A stretch of DNA of 30,946 nt from DATHCB01 sp035319765 (GCA_035319765.1 DATHCB010000120.1:1-30946), one strand, 5' to 3'. Counted from the first letter of the stretch, positions 15,292 through 24,971 are shown. Notes: generated from the letters alone by a model not told the origin. Numbers and translations are program-made.

Positions 15292-16326
15292 GTGAGAATC
15301 TTGATAACAGGGGGAGCAGGATTTATCGGATCGAATGTTGCTGAATATTACGCGAAGATGGGCATTGAGGTTACTTGCATTGATAATTTTTCTAGAGGGG
15401 GGCTTCTAAAGAGAGAAATCAATACCGCGTGCAACTGGAATTATCTTAAGAATTTTAGTAACGTCCAACTTATTGAAGCCGATATAAGAGATTTCGAGAA
15501 ATTGAAGACCGTGACTGAGGATGCTGACGTAATAGTCCACACAGCAGCGCAAACTGCTGTTACTACTTCTATCCAAGACCCGCGTACTGACTTTGAGGTA
15601 AATCTTTCAGGATCCTTCAATGTTCTAGAAGCCGCAAGATTATCAAATCGTAACCCCATATTAGTCTATTGTTCTACTAACAAAGTTTATGGTAACAACG
15701 TAAACAAAGTCGAGGTTGAAGAGGAGGTAACGCGTTATGCTTTTGAAGATAAATTCAGGAATGGGATACCTGTGACGTATCCGATAGATTTGTGCGAGCA
15801 TACTCCTTATGGGTGTTCTAAATTGGCTGCAGACTTGTACGTCCAAGACTATGGGCATCTTTATGGGTTACGAACTGGTGTTTTTAGAATGAGTTGTATA
15901 TATGGGCCACATCAGTTTGGAGTTGAGGACCAAGGTTGGATTGCATGGTTTATCAGAGCAACCTTGTTAGGCAATCCGATTACTATTTATGGCGATGGCA
16001 AGCAGGTTAGAGATGTTCTATACATTAGCGATTTGATTAACGCTTATGACCTATTCGTCAAAAGTAACATAAAGCAGGAAGTTTTTAATGTCGGTGGCGG
16101 TCCTAGCAATACGATCTCATTGTTTGAGCTATTGGATATGTTGGAAAAAATTACGGGAAAAAGAAGCAAAATCCGTTTCGGAGACTGGAGAAAATCTGAT
16201 CAGAAAGTATACGTTTCTAACATCTCTAAGATACGAGAGAGGCTGAGTTGGGTGCCAAAAATTAGTCCGGAAGTAGGCATCCGAAAACTGACTGAGTGGA
16301 TAAGCACAAACATAGACAAGTATTGA
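15292..16326 (+). CDS. NAD-dependent epimerase, CDP-paratose/tyvelose 2-epimerase-like
   Basis: This 344-aa extended SDR enzyme starts at a GTG with GGGGAAAGG upstream. It has the NAD motif TGGAGFIGSN (7-16) and the catalytic Tyr-x3-Lys at Y173 and K177 in TPYGCSKLAAD. The segments HTAAQTAVTTSIQDP and CSTNKVYG (127-134) are closer to CDP-tyvelose/CDP-paratose 2-epimerases (RfbE/TyvE) than to UDP-glucose 4-epimerases. Later motifs FRMSCIYGPHQFGVEDQGW and YGDGKQVRDVLYISD also fit that group. This points to a dideoxy- or deoxyhexose in the glycan, but no CDP-glucose pathway genes (RfbF, RfbG) are in the window, so the exact substrate stays open. Confidence 0.85.
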   Translation: MRILITGGAGFIGSNVAEYYAKMGIEVTCIDNFSRGGLLKREINTACNWNYLKNFSNVQLIEADIRDFEKLKTVTEDADVIVHTAAQTAVTTSIQDPRTDFEVNLSGSFNVLEAARLSNRNPILVYCSTNKVYGNNVNKVEVEEEVTRYAFEDKFRNGIPVTYPIDLCEHTPYGCSKLAADLYVQDYGHLYGLRTGVFRMSCIYGPHQFGVEDQGWIAWFIRATLLGNPITIYGDGKQVRDVLYISDLINAYDLFVKSNIKQEVFNVGGGPSNTISLFELLDMLEKITGKRSKIRFGDWRKSDQKVYVSNISKIRERLSWVPKISPEVGIRKLTEWISTNIDKY

Positions 16327-16383
16327 TAGGACGGCGCGCGCTATTGCAGGGCAACAAACGCTATTAGTAGTCGATCAGCAAAA

Positions 16384-17535
16384 ATGAACATCCTGTTCTT
16401 AGTTCAGGCCGATCCATTCGAAACGATTGCCGGAACCGAAATATTCGTCAAAGACTTGTCGCTTGAATTACTTAAACTCGATTGCAATATTCACATTCTT
16501 TATAGCAGTACCTCTCATATTCAACAGACTGTTTGCAAGCAAAATATTACCTTGCATGGCCTTACCCACAGACGAATATGGCTCATTGGAGGCTTACAAT
16601 ACAACCTTAAGCTCAAAGGAGCACTGGCTAGACTACTGAATAAATGCAAGTTTGACGTCGTAGGTTGCCATGGTGCGGGGCAAGCCTACGCCTTTTCAAA
16701 GATTAAGAAAAGTAATCGTCCCCTCCTTCTTTATCATGCCCACGACTGTATGGTGAGCGAATACTCGTGCAGGAAAAACATCTCCGCGAAGTATAGGCTT
16801 GCAGACTTTTTCCGTTATAAAATACTTATTGACATGGAAGAATCAGCGTGCACCCACGCCAACCTAATTATAGCCAATAGCTACGCCACACGGAAAGCGC
16901 TACAAGAAAGTTATGCTGTGCCCCGGGAAAAAATCAGGACAATTTACCTAGGGATCCCAGACGATTACGCAAATGGTTTCAAAACTATAGAGCCTGAGAT
17001 ACCGACTTTTCTACACATCGCCACGAATCATGAGCGTAAAGGCACAAGATACTTGCTTGAGGCCATGAGAATTTTGCGTGAAAAGCATCAAATTAACTCA
17101 AAGGCGTTGATAGTTGGCAAAAAGGATCCATACTATATTCATATGACAGAACAAATGGGTGTTAACGCAAGCTTTATCGATCACCTTCCAGAAGCTATGC
17201 TTAAAAAGTTATATGCTTCTTGTACTTGCCTGGTTGTACCATCTCTTCGTGAGGGTTTCTGCCTGCCAGTTATAGAGGCGGCATCGTTTGAAAAACCGTC
17301 AATAGTAACTGATACGGGGAGTTTACCGGAGCTTGTCAGTGATAGGGAGACTGGCTTCATCGTTAACGTTTGTGATGCAAGTGGTCTGGCTGATAAAATG
17401 TATTTAGTAGCTGTAGATGGCAATCTAAGACGAAAGATAGGGACTAACGCAAAAAAGCGCAGTCAGCTCTTCAAGATAAGTACTATTGCAAGGAAAACAG
17501 TTAGTACCTACTCAAGTCTCTTGCTGGGTAACTGA
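16384..17535 (+). CDS. GT4 glycosyltransferase
   Basis: This 383-aa family 4 glycosyltransferase begins MNILFLVQADPFETIAGTEIF, with the Gly-Thr acceptor loop of the GT-B fold. The C-terminal half has FLHIATNHERKGTRYLLEAM, ALIVGKKDPYY, and the donor-site EGFCLPVIEAASFEKPSIV, which contains the E-x7-E element. It starts with ATG and ends about 20 bases before the start chosen for the next methyltransferase. The motifs DCMVSEYSCRKN and HAHDC in the N-terminal half are unusual, with several Cys and His residues that might bind metal, but this is uncertain. Confidence 0.9.
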   Translation: MNILFLVQADPFETIAGTEIFVKDLSLELLKLDCNIHILYSSTSHIQQTVCKQNITLHGLTHRRIWLIGGLQYNLKLKGALARLLNKCKFDVVGCHGAGQAYAFSKIKKSNRPLLLYHAHDCMVSEYSCRKNISAKYRLADFFRYKILIDMEESACTHANLIIANSYATRKALQESYAVPREKIRTIYLGIPDDYANGFKTIEPEIPTFLHIATNHERKGTRYLLEAMRILREKHQINSKALIVGKKDPYYIHMTEQMGVNASFIDHLPEAMLKKLYASCTCLVVPSLREGFCLPVIEAASFEKPSIVTDTGSLPELVSDRETGFIVNVCDASGLADKMYLVAVDGNLRRKIGTNAKKRSQLFKISTIARKTVSTYSSLLLGN

Positions 17536-17554
17536 CTCGCAAAAAGCGAATAGC

Positions 17555-18232
17555 ATGATGAATCTGCCTGCCAGACTTCGAGGCAGCTGGAGGGACTTTT
17601 ACTCGCAATCCACACGTTTTAAAGTTTTCGCACTTGACGTTACTGGCCACATTTATTACATCCTGTCTATTTTAGCGCGACTGCCCAAATCTGCATTAGA
17701 GGTTGGTTCAGGTACAGGTTTTCATTCTTGTTTCATAAGCTACTTTGGAGTAAACGTAGTGGCCTTAGACATAGATCGTGAAGTAATCGAATTATCTAGA
17801 CGCAACATAAAACGTTTCGGAGGTAAAGCAAGTTTCGTTGTGGCCAGCGCCTTTAACTTGCCCTTTAAGGACGAATGTTTTGACGTTTGCTTCAGTCAGG
17901 GATTGCTAGAACATTTTGACGATAATTTTGTTTGCAGGTTTCTTGAGGGGCTTATTAGACTTGGTCGCAGTATCACCTTGAGTGTTCCGTCGAATTATTA
18001 TCCGCTTAAGGAGTTTGGCGATGAAAGACTTTTAGCTCCTACTAGTTGGTCTGAACTGATATCCAAGTTCAACCTACTTCCATATGGAGGCATCAATGTA
18101 AGAGCTCGCTATTACCTCAGCTTGAATGTTCTTGGTAGGAAATCGATACCTAAGCTTATAGGTCCTTACCATGTAATCATAAACGTTTATAGACGGTCTT
18201 CAAAAAGAAAAACTGGAACGAGGAAAAATTAG
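17555..18232 (+). CDS. Class I SAM-dependent methyltransferase
   Basis: This 225-aa protein has a Rossmann methyltransferase fold: SALEVGSGTGFHSCFISYFG is motif I, VVALDID the acidic motif II, and FKDECFDVCFSQGLLEHFDD the post-motif region of small-molecule methyltransferases. The start is the first of two adjacent ATGs at 17555; the frame is open further upstream inside the glycosyltransferase gene, but that part is a shadow. It most likely methylates a sugar of the glycan made here. It is followed by the large membrane protein gene with only six bases between them. Confidence 0.8.
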   Translation: MMNLPARLRGSWRDFYSQSTRFKVFALDVTGHIYYILSILARLPKSALEVGSGTGFHSCFISYFGVNVVALDIDREVIELSRRNIKRFGGKASFVVASAFNLPFKDECFDVCFSQGLLEHFDDNFVCRFLEGLIRLGRSITLSVPSNYYPLKEFGDERLLAPTSWSELISKFNLLPYGGINVRARYYLSLNVLGRKSIPKLIGPYHVIINVYRRSSKRKTGTRKN

Positions 18233-18238
18233 CATCGG

Positions 18239-21200
18239 ATGAACATGACTATTTTTAAGAAGGAAACTCGCCTGCTAAGTAAAGACAGAATATTCGGTTG
18301 CGATTTGTTATTCTTCATTTTCGTTTTTATACTATCTTTGTTAGCGTATAGAGTTATTATTTCTAGTCCAGGAACCCTGGCGCGGATTGATTTAGACACC
18401 GTAACGCCATATAATTTTCCGAATTGGGCGAATTATTGGATTAGTGAGGGTGTTTACACGTGGTGGCAGGTAGACTGTGGCTACCGCTTCGCTAATCCAG
18501 GCTTCCTTCCCGTAATAATTTTCGGCAAAGTCACCTCTTTTATTCTTAATGCAGACCAGTTTAGGCTATTACTTTTTGTATTATTTACTGCGCTTTCTGG
18601 TTGGCTATCTTATCTCATGGTCATAAATTTAGCATTTGCCAAAGTAAGGCCGCTGAACGTCGGACATCGTGTTGCCTCATTGGTGGCCGCTGTTGCATAC
18701 ATGTTTAACCCATGGGTTTTCGATTATGAGCTTTTTGCAATCAACTACGTATTTGCGTATGCCGTTGCTCCTTTAGCTTTCTTATGCGTTGTGAGGGCCA
18801 TAGATTCTGCCTCCTCAAAATTAAATATACGAAACGCTATCTCGGCGGCACTAACGTTTTCCGTCGTTGCTATTCTATCTCTGCCGGTCAGTTACATGCT
18901 TTTTTTAGCTATAATATTGTACTTCATATTTCGGCTTGTTCTTAACGTCCGAAAATTCAAAACCATAGTTTTAGGTATGGTGAAAACTGGAGCTATCTTT
19001 CTCATTAGCGTGTTGGCTTTGAATGCATATTGGATTATTCAACAGTTTTCTCCCACAGGATGGGCGTCGGTAACTGGAGCGTTGTCCGTGGACGATATAG
19101 CCACGAACTCTGTAGCATGTTATCTTTACAACGTCTTTAGATTAGAAGGAAGTCCCTACGGGTATTTTATAGAAATAATGAAATCATTTGCAAATCCTGT
19201 TACAAATTTGATCAGTTTTGTTTTTCCTATCTTATGCTTTTCAGCGCTGATCATTAAACCTAAAGACGAGAAAGTTTTGTTTTTTTCAATACTAGCCGCA
19301 GTTTCCATAGCATTGGGCGCCGGCATTTTAGGCCCATTAGGCAACGGTTACGTGTGGCTATTTCTCCACGTACCCTACTTTAACGGCTTTAGAGTTTCCT
19401 ATAAATTTGTATTTCTCACGTCGCTAGCTTATGCTTTCTTGATAGCAGTAGTGGCTGAATACCTGATTAATGCTAGATCTGGCAAAGTTCCAAACTTATA
19501 TCAGGCGAGTGCGCACGCGCACGCGGAGTGTTCTAGAAACGATAACGCGGGTTCCGTCAACATAACATATCAGGCGATAACACGTACGCACGCGCATCAA
19601 GCGATTAAGTATGTTATTTTAATATTCCTATTACTATCTTTGTCATTAACTGTGGCGCCAATGCTTACTGGGAACATGTCCGGATATCTTCCCACCTTTA
19701 ATCTTCCAAGCGAATATAACACTGTTTATAACATGCTGGCGGCCCAACCGGGATTTTTCAGGGTTTTACTTCTTCCAATGAGCACTCCAATTCACCCCGG
19801 TTGGTTGCCTGCAACTATTCCGTACATCCATAATCCGTTCGATGTAAATCCTCCAAATCATCCCGTGATCTGCAACGACTTGGCTACTCCCACGGTGGCT
19901 ACTTTGACAAAATTCTTACAAAGCACAATTGTTGATAATGACACAAACGATTTTAATAGCCTTCTCTCTTTACTCAGCGTAGAATACATCGTGGTAACTA
20001 AAGACAATTTGATCGGTGAACAACTTCCTGCTCCAAACGCGACGTTGTGGGAGTATATTTTAGATGGATGGCCAGGTTATTACCTCCCTTCAGAGCAGAT
20101 AATGAATTTTCTAACAAACGATACAGAATTGGTCATAAAATATAGCGGTGCGTACCTTTCAGTTTTTGAATATGCCAACCAACTTTCTCCGCATATTTAC
20201 TCTGCTTCCACAAGTTCTCTTATAGTAGGCGGTGGGTATAACGCCTTAACTGAAGTGTCAGAATCGACTATTGGATTATATGCTACTCAGTATGATGAAA
20301 ACTTTCTATTGAATAATTATAATTTGTTTGATAACGTCTTATTTTATAACGCCAACATCACTGATCTTGCGCTATCAACATTAGACAATCAATATATCTT
20401 TCAACCATATGATTATGCTTATCACGGTTATAGCTTCAACCAATATTGGTGCCAAAGCGATTTCTTCCCAGTCACGTACGAACCCTTCACGCAAGGTGAA
20501 CCCGTAGACGGAGAATTCGCGTTTGCATTGGCCAGCAATGTGAATATGAGCATCCCATTCTCCATTAAAAGCAACAACATCTATGAAATTTGGGCAAGCG
20601 TTTTGTTCGATTCAAACGGAGGAAACCTTACGTTCGCACTAGGCAACAAGAGTGTTAAAGTAGACACGGTTTCTTCAATCTCAGGTCTAAAGTGGGTACC
20701 AATCTTCGACCCAACTGATCTGCCTAGTAAAGAATACAAATTGGAAATTTCAAATGTCGAAGGAGACAACGTAATAAACAGCATAGCCATAGTTCCATCA
20801 ACTGTTCTCAACGAATTACAAAATCAATACGCCATAATCTTGCAAGGAAAAAAAGTCACTTCTATCCAAACAGGTCAAAAAACAGTCGTCCAAGTCTCGG
20901 ATGGACGACCTCAACAAAACTATTCATCTGAAGACGCAGCATTAACTTATGAACAAATTAACCCAACTGAATACACAGTCCAAGTAAACACCTCTAAACC
21001 ATTCTTTCTGGTCTTCAGCGAATCCTTTGACACAGGCTGGGTTGCATCCATTAACGGGCAACAAATACCAAGTCAATACCATCTTAAGATCGACGGTTTC
21101 GCCAATGGTTGGTACATCAACAGAACAGGCAGCTTCAGTATAACGCTAGAATTTTCACCTCAAACCCTATTCTATGCAGGTGTTGCCATATCAACAGTCG

Positions 21201-21304
21201 CATTTATCATATGCGTAGTGTTTGTCGTATTCGCGAGTAAAGGCAAACTCCTAACTAGGTACAAAAAATCTACGAAGAGCAAGCTGAAATCCGAGAATGT
21301 GTAG
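18239..21304 (+). CDS. Large GT-C-like membrane protein (YfhO/AftD-like), 1021 aa
   Basis: This very large membrane protein resembles the YfhO and DUF3367/AftD-type GT-C glycosyltransferases, which use polyprenyl-phosphate sugars outside the membrane. The first 480 residues contain about a dozen hydrophobic segments with AYMFNPWVFDYELFAINYV and a final TM near 460-480. A long extracellular domain (about 490-970) follows, rich in Asn, Tyr and Ser with many N-x-S/T sequons. It ends with the family-like FSESFDTGWVASINGQQIP and FANGWYINRTGSF, a last TM (about 975-1000) and a basic tail. Acidic loops such as RIDLDTVTP near the start may form the GT-C active site. A His/Ala-rich repeat lies between TM segments at about 420-455. 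Two T8 tracts follow the gene. Confidence 0.7.
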   Translation: MNMTIFKKETRLLSKDRIFGCDLLFFIFVFILSLLAYRVIISSPGTLARIDLDTVTPYNFPNWANYWISEGVYTWWQVDCGYRFANPGFLPVIIFGKVTSFILNADQFRLLLFVLFTALSGWLSYLMVINLAFAKVRPLNVGHRVASLVAAVAYMFNPWVFDYELFAINYVFAYAVAPLAFLCVVRAIDSASSKLNIRNAISAALTFSVVAILSLPVSYMLFLAIILYFIFRLVLNVRKFKTIVLGMVKTGAIFLISVLALNAYWIIQQFSPTGWASVTGALSVDDIATNSVACYLYNVFRLEGSPYGYFIEIMKSFANPVTNLISFVFPILCFSALIIKPKDEKVLFFSILAAVSIALGAGILGPLGNGYVWLFLHVPYFNGFRVSYKFVFLTSLAYAFLIAVVAEYLINARSGKVPNLYQASAHAHAECSRNDNAGSVNITYQAITRTHAHQAIKYVILIFLLLSLSLTVAPMLTGNMSGYLPTFNLPSEYNTVYNMLAAQPGFFRVLLLPMSTPIHPGWLPATIPYIHNPFDVNPPNHPVICNDLATPTVATLTKFLQSTIVDNDTNDFNSLLSLLSVEYIVVTKDNLIGEQLPAPNATLWEYILDGWPGYYLPSEQIMNFLTNDTELVIKYSGAYLSVFEYANQLSPHIYSASTSSLIVGGGYNALTEVSESTIGLYATQYDENFLLNNYNLFDNVLFYNANITDLALSTLDNQYIFQPYDYAYHGYSFNQYWCQSDFFPVTYEPFTQGEPVDGEFAFALASNVNMSIPFSIKSNNIYEIWASVLFDSNGGNLTFALGNKSVKVDTVSSISGLKWVPIFDPTDLPSKEYKLEISNVEGDNVINSIAIVPSTVLNELQNQYAIILQGKKVTSIQTGQKTVVQVSDGRPQQNYSSEDAALTYEQINPTEYTVQVNTSKPFFLVFSESFDTGWVASINGQQIPSQYHLKIDGFANGWYINRTGSFSITLEFSPQTLFYAGVAISTVAFIICVVFVVFASKGKLLTRYKKSTKSKLKSENV
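19497..19603 (+). repeat. Imperfect repeat with alternating purine-pyrimidine tracts
   Basis: Two copies of a unit starting TATCAGGCGA (near 19498 and 19567) each run into a GC-rich alternating purine-pyrimidine tract: 17 bases at 19509-19525 and 18 bases at 19580-19597. They encode YQASAHAHA and YQAITRTHAH in the 1021-aa membrane protein. The tracts stand out from the AT-rich gene around them and could adopt Z-DNA. Confidence 0.6.
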
Positions 21305-21381
21305 AAATGATATGACTAATTCTAAGAAGGGAACAAGTCTAAACTATCTTCACTAATTAAGCTCGTCGACGTGTCCATCCA

Positions 21382-21404
21382 TTTTTTTTACGTCTATTTT
21401 TTTT
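21382..21404 (+). terminator. Double T8 terminator
   Basis: Two runs of eight T (21382-21389 and 21397-21404) lie seven bases apart, about 80 bases after the end of the large membrane protein gene. Repeated T tracts without a hairpin are the usual archaeal terminator. Confidence 0.6.
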
Positions 21405-21604
21405 AGGAATCATACTTGCATGAATTCAGGGAATTGTCTTGAAGCAGGAATAATTCGGAATACTGCCAAACTTTTAAGAAAGCAAACGTACAAATCAGTG
21501 AAACATCCCCACGCACCTCTTTCCTATCAATTTTAGTCTTCCTTCTGATACTTCATATCAAAAACATGTTAATTTGACCTGTACGCATAGATATCAAATA
21601 AAGC

Positions 21605-21612
21605 TTTATATC
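21605..21612 (+). promoter_or_regulatory. Possible TATA box for the GT4/membrane protein pair
   Basis: TTTATATC follows AAATAAAGC and would start transcription near 21635, giving a leader of about 80 bases before the ATG at 21716. The region is AT-rich, so other positions are possible. Confidence 0.4.
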
Positions 21613-21715
21613 TATAGCAAAATTGAGTAACTATTTCATCATTAGAGAACGGTTAATTCGCACACTGTGAAGGCGCAGCAGACGTGATGCAAAGTGGACA
21701 AATCGAGGTTCTGCG

Positions 21716-22939
21716 ATGGAGTTTAAGATAGCTTTTGTCAGTACATTTCCCCCTCAAAGGGAAGGCATCGCTAGCTACTCGCTATCTTTGGTTAAGGCAC
21801 TGGCGACTCATAATGAAATTCATGTTATAGTGCTCTCCAGTATTAACTATGACGAAGACTGCCCAGAAATAAGCGCTATGAAAGTGTGGACACGAAACTC
21901 TGTTAAATACCCTTTTTCAATCTCTAACGAAGTCGCAAAACTTAAAGCAAATCTTGTTCACATTCAACATGAATACTTCTTGTATGGTTCCCCATTTTAT
22001 GGTGGACTATTTCCAATTCTACTCTTGATTTTAAAACTGATGAGAAAAAAAGTAATTGTCACGATGCATAGCGTAGTATTGAGGTCATCATTAAACAGCG
22101 AATTTTTCGGAAGATACAGCGCTGGTAGGGGTTTAGCCACTTTAAAGAAGATATTTGTAATTAGCGTAACGAAATTCATAGGATACTTATCGAATGCCAT
22201 TATAGTTCACCAAGAAATAGCCAAAGGCGAGCTTTCAACTCAATATGGCGTTAGCGCTTCAAAAATCCATGTAATTCCGCACGGTGTTGAATCTTACTGC
22301 AAAGTCTTGAATACTGCCCATGCAAAAAAGAAACTGAACATACAGGATCGTATAGTCTTTTATTTTGGCTTTCTCAGGCCTGACAGAGGAATTGAGTATG
22401 CCCTTGAGGCAATGAAGGTAGTAATAAAGAAGCATCCAGATGTGAAACTGATTATAGCCGGGGAGGCTCACTGCTTTTCGTTCTACGAGGGCGAAGCCTA
22501 TGTTAATAGGTTAAAGATCTTGACAAAGGAGCTTAGCTTGAGCGAAAAAGTGATTTTCATTAATCGTTATATCCCTGAACAAGAACTTCCTCTTTATTTT
22601 TCTTCAGCGGATCTTTTTATCCTACCGTACACTGAAGAGGGAATAATAGGAGCAAGCGGTGTGATGTCAAAAATTCTGTGTTTCGGTAAACCATTGGTTT
22701 TTACTAGGGTCTATCGATTTAGTGATTTATGGAACTTGGACGGCATGCCTATGGTTGAACCTAAAAACAGCGAAAGCTTAGCAAACGCTATATCGCGAAT
22801 CTTGGAAAGTCCATCATTGAGAGAGAGAGTTGGCAAAGAGCTAAAAGAACTCGCAATTGAAGAAAGTTGGGATAATATCGCTGATAGGACTCTATCTCTT
22901 TATCGAGAGACTCTAAATGGCAATGAAGCGCGCAGCTGA
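21716..22939 (+). CDS. GT4 glycosyltransferase
   Basis: This 407-aa GT-B family 4 protein begins FKIAFVSTFPPQREGIASYS, with the acceptor-side loop of the family. The C-terminal half carries VIPHGVESYC, FYFGFLRPDRGIEYALEAM, KLIIAGEAHC, and EEGIIGASGVMSKILCFGKP, a variant donor motif in which the second Glu of E-x7-E is replaced. Similar GASGV motifs occur in other archaeal GT4 proteins, so it is probably active. It begins with ATG after GAGGT and overlaps the next gene by 23 bases. Confidence 0.9.
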   Translation: MEFKIAFVSTFPPQREGIASYSLSLVKALATHNEIHVIVLSSINYDEDCPEISAMKVWTRNSVKYPFSISNEVAKLKANLVHIQHEYFLYGSPFYGGLFPILLLILKLMRKKVIVTMHSVVLRSSLNSEFFGRYSAGRGLATLKKIFVISVTKFIGYLSNAIIVHQEIAKGELSTQYGVSASKIHVIPHGVESYCKVLNTAHAKKKLNIQDRIVFYFGFLRPDRGIEYALEAMKVVIKKHPDVKLIIAGEAHCFSFYEGEAYVNRLKILTKELSLSEKVIFINRYIPEQELPLYFSSADLFILPYTEEGIIGASGVMSKILCFGKPLVFTRVYRFSDLWNLDGMPMVEPKNSESLANAISRILESPSLRERVGKELKELAIEESWDNIADRTLSLYRETLNGNEARS

Positions 22940-24971
22940 AAAAGCTAGTCTGCTTTATAATCGATTTCTGCAGGCGACATCTCGACGTTGGTATGTTCTT
23001 ATTCCTCTTTTTGTCGCGCTGCCGCTTGTCCTAAAATTTTTGGTTTTCGAAAATGCTAGCATAATAGGTAATGATACTCAAACCCACCTCTACAAAGCAA
23101 TAATCCTACAAAGAAACATTGGGCAAGTATCATTTTATTTGTGGGGAAAGTGGGATTGGAACTGGTACGCTGGATATCCTTTCCTGCAAGTGTATAGCCC
23201 CTTATTTTACTACGTTATGGCAATAATATCATCTGTGTTTAATATCTCCGTCGACTTGACTGCGAGGTTAGTTCTTCCAATTTTCTTCTTTCTCTCCGCC
23301 CTTTCTATGTATCTCTTATGTATACACTTAACTAAGAACAAACTGGCTAGCATGCTTGGTGCAGCTGCTTATGCCTACTCGCCGTATTTGATTGCAGATT
23401 TTTCGCTTGATGGCAGTGTCGGTTCTTTTATAGCGTTCGCTTTTGCCCCTTTAGCGTTGCTTTTCGCCGACAGGCTCTGTAAAGACGGCACCAACATTGA
23501 TGCTTTTCTTTCGGCCATCTTCGTTGGATTAACTCTTCTCTCAAATCAGGCTACCGGATTACTCCTTTTAACGGTCGTTTTGTTGTACCTTCTTCTTCAA
23601 AGGAAGATACTTGCCGGGATTAAGGTCTTGGTTGAAACTTTTCTTGTAACAGCATTTTGGACTTTGCCTTACGTAGCTGACATGCAAAATGCTTTTCTTC
23701 CCGTGACTTCCTCCGAGAACCCTATTACAATTTTCGGTGGCCTTTTAACAAAGTACTTCGGATTGGTCCCGATCGTTTTGTTGATAATGGCACTGTGGCT
23801 TGCTGGAAAAAGACTGATGAAAAACGTCAAGGTTTTTACCGTTTTCGCTATTCTTGCATTGTTTACAGCGTATAATATTATTCTTTTCTTTTTTCCTCTA
23901 CCTATCCTTTCAGCTTTTGCACTTGGCAGAACCACGGTTGTTTATGTTTTGCTTGTACCTCTACTCGCGGCTTTAGCAATTGCCTTTGGCGGCAAGCTTC
24001 CAAGAAAAGGCATTATCGTCAGCATTTTTTTGGTGTTACTAATTGTGGAAGGATTATTTGTTCCTGTTTATGTTCCTTTGACGGTTGAAAGATATGCTAA
24101 TGTATACAGCTTCTTAACCACTGATGGCACCTGGTTTCGAGCGTTGCAAGTTCCTAGAGAGCCAGTTGGTTCATTGATTCCTATAGTTTCTGGTAAACCC
24201 GTCATTGATGGATGGTTCGATCAAGGTTCATCTCTTTCTACTCTGATTAGCAAACTTTCTACAAATCAGTGGTATTTGGGCGTATCTAAGCCCCCAATAT
24301 TGGTTTCTGATCCTCAGGAAGCGGTTGCAGTTCTTGGGTATCTAGGAGTGAAATATATAATAGTGGATAGGGACGATCCATATAATCTGGAACTTTCTCA
24401 GGCACTTTACGCAGCCATCAACTCCACACAAACGGCGCAAGAAGCTTTTAAGAGTGGCAACACAACAGTTTTTCGCTTGGACACGTTCCAAAATCTAACA
24501 CTAGCGACCAGCGCTGTCACTGTAAATAATCTGACAGAATTTATGGCTTATCTTCCTTATAGACAGGAGAACGAGGCAATAGTCTACAACGGTCAGGAGT
24601 CTTTACTTCCAGCAAATTCAAGTGGAACACCTAGCTATAATATTTTTTCAATAAATCAAACTTACCAGAGCATGGATTACAAGTTTTACGTTGACCGTGC
24701 AGCACTGCTAATCCTTCCGCTCGCTTACGACAGATCTCTTCAGGTTTTAGTTAACGGAACCCAAGTTTCATTTTATAATGTTCCGCCAGGTATTATAGGA
24801 GTTCCTTTGGACAAGGCTGGAATATACGTCATAGAAGTCGACCCATCAGTTACCACTTTACAAGTGATTGCGTCTTCAATTTCCATCGTATCAATTATTG
24901 CGTTTCTCGCCATAATTGCCGAGGGAACTGTAAAAAAAAGATGGTGGCTGAAGAAAGAAAATACTACGTAA
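22917..24971 (+). CDS. GT-C-like membrane protein (PTPS-related), 684 aa
   Basis: This membrane protein resembles the archaeal family labelled 6-pyruvoyl-tetrahydropterin synthase-related, a misleading name for GT-C-like proteins. After a basic N-terminus it has about a dozen hydrophobic segments up to residue 400. The first extracellular loop has the acidic NDTQTHLYKA and then WDWNWYAGYPFLQVYSPLFYY, typical of the family and possibly part of the active site. A soluble outer domain (about 400-650, with N-x-S/T sites) and a last TM (about 655-675) followed by a basic tail complete it. It overlaps the upstream GT4 gene and probably acts with it. It parallels the 1021-aa protein in layout, but they look like separate families. 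Confidence 0.7.
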   Translation: MAMKRAAEKASLLYNRFLQATSRRWYVLIPLFVALPLVLKFLVFENASIIGNDTQTHLYKAIILQRNIGQVSFYLWGKWDWNWYAGYPFLQVYSPLFYYVMAIISSVFNISVDLTARLVLPIFFFLSALSMYLLCIHLTKNKLASMLGAAAYAYSPYLIADFSLDGSVGSFIAFAFAPLALLFADRLCKDGTNIDAFLSAIFVGLTLLSNQATGLLLLTVVLLYLLLQRKILAGIKVLVETFLVTAFWTLPYVADMQNAFLPVTSSENPITIFGGLLTKYFGLVPIVLLIMALWLAGKRLMKNVKVFTVFAILALFTAYNIILFFFPLPILSAFALGRTTVVYVLLVPLLAALAIAFGGKLPRKGIIVSIFLVLLIVEGLFVPVYVPLTVERYANVYSFLTTDGTWFRALQVPREPVGSLIPIVSGKPVIDGWFDQGSSLSTLISKLSTNQWYLGVSKPPILVSDPQEAVAVLGYLGVKYIIVDRDDPYNLELSQALYAAINSTQTAQEAFKSGNTTVFRLDTFQNLTLATSAVTVNNLTEFMAYLPYRQENEAIVYNGQESLLPANSSGTPSYNIFSINQTYQSMDYKFYVDRAALLILPLAYDRSLQVLVNGTQVSFYNVPPGIIGVPLDKAGIYVIEVDPSVTTLQVIASSISIVSIIAFLAIIAEGTVKKRWWLKKENTT

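Larger units (their letters stand above)
21305..21715 (+). other. Intergenic region with T-tract terminators and a TATA box
   Basis: This stretch of 411 bases separates two transcription units. It has two T8 runs near its left end, a TATA-like element near 21605 and a Shine-Dalgarno sequence before the next gene (GAGGT, about eight bases before the ATG at 21716). No reading frame of interest or RNA gene was seen in the rest. Confidence 0.5.
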
